A stretch of DNA of 52,500 nucleotides from Symbiodinium natans (Eukaryota; Sar; Dinophyceae; Suessiales; Symbiodiniaceae): contig CAJNDS010000280.1 in assembly GCA_905221605.1 (NCBI GenBank), positions 540,892 through 593,391 on the forward strand, read 5' to 3'. The position numbers and the translations under genes were made by a program. The notes below the pieces were generated by a model that searched no databases, was not told where the DNA came from, and was given only the letters and a program-made list of their open reading frames with translations. Positions 34,820-44,900 of the stretch are shown here, in pieces. Every line of letters begins with the position of its first letter. Position 1 is the stretch's first letter.

Positions 34820-37800
34820 AGGGAAGGGGTGGAGTTAAAACCCTTGCAAACCCTATATTCACCCTATATCTATATATAAAAACCCTACCACCCCTATAAA
34901 GCCTATAAACCCTTAAATTAAAAACCCTTTCAACCCCATATATGTGTATGTATCGATAAACCCTATACAAACCCTATAAACCCTGTAAACCCTATAAATC
35001 CGAAAACTACCCCAAAAAAACCTGCAACCCTATAAACCCTATAAACCCTACTGGTTCATTGGTACTTTTAACCCCAGTTAAGACTGCACTTCTAAGCCGC
35101 CTGTCCCCTGAGTCCTCTGAATAGGATACAAATATTTACATATATATATATATAGTTGGGGTTGCAAGTACCAATGAACCTCTAAATAGAAAACCCAAGT
35201 AGAAAACTATGGCTGCAAGGCCAGGTTCAGCTTCTGTGCTTTCTTGAAGTGGTTCTCACAGTCGGCGACCAGCCTAGGATGCTGTAAGGGTGGGCATAGT
35301 CATTCGTGAAAACAGTTTTGCATTTTATGAACCCAGAAAGTGTCCGAGAATTGGAGATGAGTAAGATCGAGAAACTTCTCGCCGAAGCCATTAATCTTTC
35401 CCTCGGCCTTGCAATCCCCCATGTCTTCATACACGCCCTCGAAGTCCTTGAGCAGCGCCTCGAGTTTCGAAACGGTCCTGAGGTCGGACTGCGAGGAACA
35501 TGGCAGCCTGCACTTCATGGAGGCCTGGGTGGGGTCGATGGCAGAACTGACTATGGGTTCCATTCGCTGCAGACAAGTATCCCCGCGCAGCCCTTATCCC
35601 CTGCACCAGCTGTAGTCAGCTTGTCAAAGAAGGATTGAAGAGAGTTCCTTGCTTTCAGGGTCTGGGCCAAGTGCTCGTTGAGCTTGACAAGAACCTAGGG
35701 GCTGGTGAGTTCAGCTGGGGAAGTGGGTACTGCACATGGGACATGCTGTGCCAGGCTCGCAGATGTACGCCTGCATCATTCATTCCTGCGCGAGCCCAAG
35801 AGGCGGTCTTCTGATGATCACCCTCTTTGTCCGCGTTGTTTCTGTGCACCAAAGGGTCATCATCGCCAAAGGAGAAATCGTCGAGGGACACCCGCGGCTT
35901 CATCTGCAGGTCGGTCCCACCATCGCCCTCGTACTTCTTCTGGTGTTCCATCGTATCAATGTCCTCCTGGGACAGCACACCTTCTGTTCGGATGTTAACC
36001 CAGTACTCCAGGACCTCGTCGTCATACTCGCACGTCCTCAAGTAAGGCTATACAAATTGGTTTGCGCGGTGTCTGGGATGACTTCATACGGACTAGAGAG
36101 GCTACGTTGTTTCGGGATGGGGCACACTTCCAAAATTCGAAGGCTGGGGAACAGACATAGCTGACTGTGTCACGTGACCCCAATGTACCCTGCCTATCAG
36201 CCTGGACCCCCGAAATTACCCAAACAGCATCAATAGAAAACCCTCCTGCAAGGAATCAGAGACCTCTCTGTGCGACCCACTAAGTCACGAAGTACGTACA
36301 TAAATACATAGAGAACAAAAAAACCTATAGTTTTATAGGGTTTATAGGGTTTGGGGTTTATATAGGGTATATATAGGGTTTAGAGCTATGCAAAACGAAA
36401 CCTCCCAAGAGCCCTTTCAATACCTTTGCAGCCTGGCTGCCGAACGAGGTTCTTGCTTTCGGCCCACTTGACGATCTTGTCGATGCGGCTCCTGGGTTGC
36501 AATGGACTTAGATGGATCTACCGGGAGATGGGGTCAGGCAAGCTTTGGAAAGAAGGATTGGTCAATTGACAGGTGAACATAGCCACTGCCTGCTGTTAAG
36601 GGTCTGCTTGTAGCCCAGTTCAGTGCTCATGTCTTCTTTGGAGTAGAACCCCCCTTTCACAGAGAGCTTCTTGGAGCGTGTACTCTTGCTCATGACCAAA
36701 ACAGACTCCACGAAGACAGCCTGGAAGTCAAATACAAGCTTCGAAAGCTCAGATCCAAACACAAGTATTGGGCCCCACCCAAAACCAGCGCAAGGTCTGC
36801 AACAGGCCCATTAGGACAAAGGGGGTCCTATATAAGCCCTATAAACCCTGTAAACCCGCTTTACTTGTACAGAAACCCTTGGCTTTTCTAGATCGATCAT
36901 GAGCACATACTTTACCGACAAGCATCCCCACCTTGACACCACCGCTCTTGGCCCACATGCGATACAATGTCTCCCGGCCCTTAGCAGCATCCTGCCACAT
37001 CTCAAAGATGTTCTCTGGCACCTCCAGGTTGCCGCTTCCGGGCTTGGGGATGCAAACTCGCCGGATTTTGTTCTTCTCGTTCTTATCAAGTTGATCCCAG
37101 AACAGCACCTTGGGGCTTGTCATCTCATCATCTTCATCCTTCTCCTTGCTGCCTTCTGAGGCAGGAGAGCGTGGCCGCTTTCTTCCCCGCGTGTCTGGCG
37201 TGGCGAGCTCAGCACCAACGGCAGGTGCTGGGGTTGGCTTCGGCTTTGGAAGCGAATTGGCATCTGCTGCCTTGTAGGTGGTTTACTTTGTCGAATAGGG
37301 GCTGAAATCAGACTAGAATATCGTACTCAAAAAAGCACGCAATGTATAAATGCCAAAGGGCAGCTGGGGCAGAAGGTTCCCGGGGCAAGGAGTTATCACT
37401 TCCCTTCATGGACTCCAAAGCCTGTTGCTGTCGCAGGATGACATCCTTCATAAGTAGCATCTGCTTCATAGTTTCCTTACGATCGGTCGATCTGCATTCA
37501 TGCACATTGCTACAACGAACAGCACGCTAGGTAAGCACGTGCTGCGCGCACAAGCAAGCATCATGAGACCAGGCACAGACTGGCCGGATGCAGAACCAGG
37601 GCTGGTTGTCGGGCTCAAAATCGAAGGTGTTCCTGGTGACTTGGAAGTCTCCTCGTCTTCCTTTTTGACCTCACATTGTTATAGAACTTTAACCCAATTT
37701 TACCCATTTAGATTGCATGCGCGCACACGCACGCTCACTGAAAGTCTCAAGACCAGTTGGAGGTTGCCGAATCACCGGAACCATCGCGACGGAGGCCGGC

Positions 37801-38740
37801 TCCTTCTTGGTCTTGGACAGTGTTAGGGCCTTTTCGAGCTCCTCATGGCATAAGCGCTGTGAATTGCAAGCCCATGTGCATGCATGATGGATTCAAAATC
37901 CATGCAATCGTTGTGTGTGTGTGTGCAGCTATGCCACTATCGATCCTGGGCCACACCCTCCAAAGCACTCGTGTCACCCATCGAAGCCTGTCTCATTAGC
38001 TGCGAAAAGCCAGCCAACAGGCTTTGCGCAGAGTGCACGTCCCGGCTCAACGCCATGGTCACGAGGCCGGAAAGAGGTGCAAGTTGGATCGCTTGAGGCT
38101 TCGCCTGCGTTTTTTTTAACTTATGGGGGCTGGTTTTGGCCAATTTTGAAATGCAGTCGTTACGCGCGAGTTTTCGGGTGTTGCGCGCGTGTTTTCGGGT
38201 GTTGGGCGGCGTTTTCTGGCTGTTACGTTTTCCCAAAATTTGAACAAAACTGTAAATTCAGGACACTGAACCCCGCAAGCCCGCAGCCCCGCAGCCCCGC
38301 AGCCCCGCAGCCCTGAAAACACCGACAAAAGCCCGCAAACGCACGCAAAAGCACGCCAAACCCCGCAAACGCACGCAAAAGCACGCCAAACCCCGCAAAC
38401 GCACGCAAAAGCACGCAAGTGCCACGCAACCTGCGCTGCACCCATGGGGGCCTTAAGCCCGCAACCCTGAAATTCCACCACGAAGCCCGCAAAACCAGAT
38501 CGAAATCCTGCAGGGCGCAGCCCTCGAAGCCTGAAACCCCGCAAGCCCGCAGCCCCGCAAGCTGTAAAGCCCGCAGCCCCGCAAGTTGTCAAGCCCGCAG
38601 CCCCGCAAAGCCTGAAACCACAATCCAACCCCGCAACCCTTACTCTATTCCCGAACACACTGAAGAAAAACGCAACGTCTTAAAGCTTAAACTCAACTTT
38701 AAACCCTCTATGTGTATATTTTGCTATCTATTAATGTACG

Positions 38741-38773
<33 letters not shown>

Positions 38774-38894
38774 GTATGCATGTATATATATATATATGTA
38801 TATACATATATATATATATATTAATTTGAATATATAAAGATACATATATATATACATATATATATAGATATAGATATAGAAAGATTGACAGCTT

Positions 38895-38930
<36 letters not shown>

Positions 38931-41900
38931 CATTCCTATGTACATATATATATATATATATGTGTGTGTATATATATATATGTATATATATGTATATATA
39001 TGTATATATATATAGGGTTATATACATCTATATGGAATAACTGGGACCCTGAAGAAGATTGAACCACATAAGAAGCCGGAAAGCTACGTATTTGAATCAA
39101 CCTGCGACCACGCGTACCGCCAGGCAGCCGGCACTGCCTTCTGGAGCTCCGACCAGGCATTTATAGGGTTTATAGGGTTCATAGGGTTTACAGGGTCGAT
39201 AAAGGGTTAAAGGGTTTATGGGTTGAAATATATAAGGGCTTATAAGGGTTATATGGGTTTAAATTCAGATTATATGTATATATAGGGTTTATATAGGGTT
39301 TAGGGTGAAGCAAAAGAACAGATAGAGATAGTACACCGGCCGGGTTTATGTAGAGTTCGGCTGATCAAAGCAACGCACAGTCCACACACATGCCCCCCAT
39401 GAACGGAAGGTCTGTAGCCCGAAAATGTTTTGGCGGGCTTGCAAGGGCCGAGCGTGCCACGGTCTGGAAGTACGTGCTGCCTTCTGCACGAATTTACCTA
39501 TGTGCATGTACCACACCATGCCACCTACAAGAGATAGCTATCGGACTTTTTGTAATGGAGGATTCTATCATCGTGGCTACGTGTGGCTACTTGAATTGAA
39601 TTTGGCACTTAGCTGTCACCCTGGATCGCAGAGGGCGCGCCACGTTCAGGGGTTAAAGTGTGTAGTTGGGAAACAGCACAGCCACTTTTGTGGAATGACG
39701 AGGCCTTTAGCCCCATATAAATATCTAAGAAGCTCAGGAACGCCAGCATCCGACCAATCATCTCCCATCTCCAAGTTACACAACGCTTGAACGACCGTGT
39801 CCTCCGAACAGGCCAACAACCCAGCCCTTGGCCGAGACTCGTTGAAGGCCGGGAGGAGATCCGCCATGTGCTGAGCAAATTCCGGTGTGTATGTCCTCGG
39901 ATGAGAAGACACTTCAGGGCATTGTTCAGGATTAGCTTGGGCCTTTGGGGGCTCCTCTACAATAGATGCTCGATGGCACATGCAAGCACCGTGCGTGCAT
40001 TAAGACCCAGTCTGAGTCGGTTTCAGCGCCGCCGATGCTGTGTACCGCTCCCTGCCACCCTCATCCAGCTTCCTCTTGGTTGTCTTAACAGCACCATGGA
40101 GCTTTTGCTGCTTGAGCTTGAACTGCTTTGTCAGCCTGCCCTTCTTAAACCTCAGCACCTTCCTGCTGTTGCTCCACAGAACCGATCTTTTTGGACAGCT
40201 GTGGTTGTAATGCATCATCCAAAAGCGAACGACATACACCTGGGAATTGGGTGATGTTTACGACGCGTTGATCCTACTACCCCAAGAATGTCTGTCAAAA
40301 CTTATTGAAAGTCGATAAGCATCGTGTACTTTGCAGAACCATTGGAAACGGGGGTGCCTTGCAGCTAGGCTGGAGCCCGGCTGCTCCAACACCCATACTG
40401 ACCCCATTGCTGCGCACAGCAGTGAAATCAGGACTGTCCTGGGCAGCAATCGCAGCGCTGGACAAGGAGAACTGTAAGGCCTGCGTGGCCTGAGGGTCCT
40501 ACTTGGAGGGTCAGGGTCCCTTTTACCACAAATAGTTGTACACGCACGTACTAAAAAGCCCCCGAAGTCCCCGAAGTCCTCGAAGTAGTAGTACTCATGA
40601 ACCTCCAAGTAGAAAGATATAGAGCCTTAAAGGGTTTATATCTATATAGGGTTTAGGGTTGGCGAGTTTAGTTTAGGCTGCGTGGTTTTCTGAAAGCTAT
40701 TGGGGACCACTGATTTTCAAAACCCACGTCCTGCTCACCATTGTGTTTCCCAGAGCTACGCAAGCCAGCCCTTCCAATCCTAAAGGGTTCAGCCAAGATC
40801 TCCTTGTAGTCCCCCTGGACATGGCCACCCATGTACTGCAGAGCATTCCCTGCCAAAGGGTGAACCCCGCTCGTCTTCCCTTCAGCACCGACAGGAGGTG
40901 AAGCCTGGGCACAAAGGAAACATTATATAGGGCGACCCTGTTTAGAACCACAACGACAAACCAGAGATCTCATGTTTCAGAACATCTGAGTCCCCATCGC
41001 AAACCCGGAGGGTTTAGATACATCCATAGCAGGGTGGAGCTTGATGTCAAGTTGGCCAACGTGGCAGCCATGCACGCGTCTAACTGCCGCGCTCATTGTT
41101 GCTTCACCAGCATAGTGCTCTAGGAAGGGAAAGGCCTGTGCATGCTCGACCAATGGTCTACACCGGTGCAACTCTGCGAACCCACGACTGTCGAGCCCTC
41201 TACATGCAGTCCTGCTCAGTATTGAAGCGCTCGTTGAACAACAAGCAGAGAATGGCCAGGATAAATGCCTGCATGAACAAAGCGCAGCACCCTGTAGAGG
41301 TTTGCGAAGCCCACGCGCAGCCAACCCTCACGGCTGTATACCCCTGTGTCAACAAAACCTCCCGCAACCCACCTGACTCGTGCACTCAGCTTCTGTAACA
41401 AGCACGACCTACGAAGCCCAAAGCTAGGATGCACTCGACCAATCCCGCCTTGGGGGCCCTCATCTTCAACAGGTTGCCGACCAGCTGCTCTGGCTTCATG
41501 ACAGGAGTTGGGCAGGCCGGCAAGGGTCAATGCAGGCTATGTGGGCCCATGCATGAAGCTGTTTACACATCCATGCGGGCATCGATACTTTAAAGTTGGC
41601 ACAGTGAAGCGTGTCAGCACACAAGCCCCTGAGCCCAGCTAGAACGGCGCACGGCCATGAAGTCAGCTTCTGTCGGCATCAATCACTTGCAGACTTGTGT
41701 TCTGGACATGTGCAGTGGCTTGCCTTCGCTTGAATCAGAATCAGCAGAATCCATGTGTCCAGGGCAACGTCGATGCATCGCCTGCGCAAGGGCAGCGGCT
41801 ATTTTGTCCGAGGACTGTTGGGTTTAAGGTCTGACTGCAAAAGTACGAAGAAAAATGCGCAGAATAGAATTGTTCATGCTCAGCTACACGCGCCCTATAA

Positions 41901-44900
41901 GGATCCATGCACCCACTATTGCCTTAACTGGGTTCCTATATAGCATAGCTTTAGGTGCGTACTATATATAGATAGGCACATGGATCCTTAAAAAAAGGCT
42001 AGCGCATGTGTTGACAAGGATCGATCCGCGTACCCTTTTTGAGCACCGCTTGCACGCACTCACACAGATCTCGAGATCTATAGGGAACTGAAGTTCGCGA
42101 AACCGGCTATCATGATGCACGCCTTTGCTGCTTCAATGCTGCTAAAGTGGAATAACAAGCCGGTCCTTCGCAAGAGGCCACAGAGGCACCATAAAATTAG
42201 AAGCTGCGAGACCAGGAGGTTCCCCATTCCCCATCTCCCCCTGCACAGCTACACAAGCCACTCGATGCTTCAAAAGATCAGTGGCCCACGCCATTCTTTT
42301 TGAGATACGCCTCGACTTGCTTGCGAGACGGTCTCTTGTCACCCCCAAAGAGCTTCTCACCCACATCAGACCACTTCTTGCCTGAGCTACGATGAATTTG
42401 AGGGAATGCAATATTATGAAAGGCTTCAGCTGTCGAATTCTCTACTTGCTTTCCACGGGACAAATGGCACCATCACCCAGGAACTCAAAAGCTGCAGACA
42501 CAGCCAGAGCGGGCCAATCTTGGACAGTGACCTTCGGGACACGCTCCTGGGCCTTCTCTCCGCAATAGATCCAGAAGCGGTCCTGCAAGAATACACCCTC
42601 TACGTCGCTATACATACATACCCATCCACGTGTTCTGCAACAATAGGTCCTCGAGCTTTGAGTGGCCCTTGACAAAGCACCGAATCTTTGCGTCATAGGC
42701 ATCCCTGATGGCCAGCCACTTGGCCTGGAAGGCGGGCCTCTGCGGATAGTAGCGCCTGGCAAAGGTCTTCATGTACCCCTCACCGTCTTCATCCTCTTCA
42801 TCCTCGTCGTCTCCGCCCTCTTCATCTGCGTTTCTGCCCTCGACAGCAGGCTCAGCAGAGGGCGAGGGCTTGGCTTTCTTGGAGTACCTCCGCTTCGGCG
42901 CAGTGGTTGGCACATCCGGCTCCCAATCCTCGATCCCTTCCCAAGCAGCCCACTCATCGCCCCAATCCTCGCCCCAATCCTCGCCCCACGCACCATTCCA
43001 CTCACCATCCCACTGGTCGTAGTGCTGGGTGGCGTCCGACCAAGAGGCTGCTTTGCTTTCCTTGCCAGCATTCGGCCTTTTGCGCTTCTTGCTCTTCTCA
43101 ACCGCGTGATCGGCCTCCTTGGCATTTTTGCAAATCAAGCGCCTCCTGGATCTGGACTTGAACATCTTGCTCTTGCCACTCCGCAGAAGCTTGGGCGCCG
43201 GGGTGACGGACTCAGTGCCACAGTTGTTCGGGGACCCACCAGCATCATCGTCATCCTCAGAGGCCTTGGCCAGGGCCTTGGCCTTGGCCTTGGCCTTGGC
43301 CTTGGCCTTGGCTTTGGCCTTAGCCTGAACCGCCTTCTTGCAGGGTCTCCCCCTGTGCGAGCTTGGCATCGCAGCATCAGCTTCATCGTTGTCCTCAAGA
43401 TCATTCAAGCCTTTCTTGTCGGCCGTGAGCTGTAGCTGCTGCTGTCTCGTAACCACAGTGGCAGACTTAGTTTGGCAGACCAAGCAACAGATGAGTATGG
43501 ACCACAGGTGCACACGCAAGTGAGAAGGATAGGGTTCTGCAACCTGCAGCACACAAACAGCTGTCTACCGAAAAATTATTATGTGGATGGGTCAAGCAGC
43601 TGGCTTCGCATCCTCGGGAAGCTTGATGGGCGGGACGGCTTGGCGCTCCTTTCCGTGAAGCTGCTCCTTCAACCGCAATGCACTTTTCGCATGCTCCTTG
43701 CGAAGCTCTTCGGTTCTGGCCATTGACGCCTCCCGCTTGTGGAGTTCCGCCTCTTTCGCTTCAATCTCAGACCACGCAGCGAGCAATTCGCCCTCCGTTG
43801 GGCACCACTGTTGCGTGTCGTCGTTGTCGTACGAAGTTTGGCCTGCATGTCAGGAACACAACGAAGCCATTTCAAGAAGTTTCATAAAGGGAAAATTCCG
43901 CCACGCATTCTGCCTGAAGTGGCTTTTGAAGAGATCGACCCAGAGGCAGTGGATGCATCTGAACCGAACGATATTCTACGTCGTGGTTCGAACGCATTCT
44001 TCTTCGTGTCCTGGTCCGGCTGGGACCTAAGTTCGCTCTTATAAGCCCGAAGGTTATGCGACACATCACAAACAAACACGCGCGCTTGAACAAGGCTGAA
44101 GTACACGAGCAGCTTCTCCTTCACAAGGGCAAGGAGGCTCTCAAGAACGTTGGGATCCATGCTGGCAAACTGGCTCGATAGCCCCGAAAGGGGACTGTCC
44201 ACAGGAACAGGAGTGGTTGCCTTAAGTACACAAAGCACGCGCACGCTTGCATGCATGGAGCATATGTACGCGAAACACGACTCCAATTTGGGAATCTCTA
44301 CATGCAACTGGAAGTCCATGGGGCTGCCAGGGGATATCACAATGACGGGCTCTTTGGGCTTCACTGGCGTTGTGAAGGGGCTCGGCTTGGGCTTGGGGGA
44401 CTGCTCAGCCTCCACAGGAAGCGCAAGAAGCGGCGCAGGCTCCGGCTCACACGCCTCCTGCGGAGGCAACGCAGCAGGATCGGGCTCCTTGCCCTCATCC
44501 GACAGCGCCGCCGCAATTTGTGACTCCGTCAAAGTGTCCTGCTCAACCACATGAGCCTCCCCACCCTTCGAGTCCGACCGGTCGGCAGGCCGCGACGTGT
44601 AATGCTCAGGGTTCAGACTGAAGCCCAGGACAGCCTCCAGCTCTGCTTGAGGTGGAGCTTTGAGAAAAGCCTCCAACGGACTTGTGTGATCTCGATCCGA
44701 CCACAGCTTCAAGACCGACTTGAGGTTGTCGTCGTCCATGCTGCAGCTACTCGAACTCGAAACCTTTGCCTTTGCCTTCTTCGGAAGCGCAGAGCGGCCT
44801 TCCTAGCTTGGGCTGCAAACTTCAGACAGAGAATCTGGTAAATGCTTCGATCGGCAGGGCACAACTTACAGCGAAAAGGTAAAATGTTAAGTTTCCTGCA

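Larger units (their letters stand above)
33425..35206. other. Spacer inside the giant element: small inverted-repeat elements, G-tract, nonamer repeat
   Basis: Contains inverted-repeat elements 33720-33864 and 35053-35180, a G-rich tract 34755-34835 and CCCTATAAA-type repeats 34840-35050. A plus-strand open frame 33855-34319 has no recognisable motif and begins inside an inverted repeat. No supported gene. Confidence 0.55.
38057..39645. other. Spacer inside the giant element
   Basis: Holds the C/G/A-rich repeat 38235-38640, TA microsatellites 38700-39030 and TTTATAGGG-type repeats 39160-39310. No gene; the MYIYIYI-type frames are translations of the TA repeats. Confidence 0.7.

Noticed and set aside
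37880-37912. Anticodon-arm-like tggattcaaaatcca
   Set aside because: No T-arm or acceptor stem at the right distance; it overlaps a gene intron.
38724-39160. Tyr/Ile-rich membrane-like frames
   Set aside because: Translations of the TA microsatellite.
42662-43435. 257-aa plus-strand open frame with hydrophobic low-complexity sequence
   Set aside because: It is antisense to the well-supported minus-strand exon 43543-42650 and is built from its repeat and GC-rich codons.
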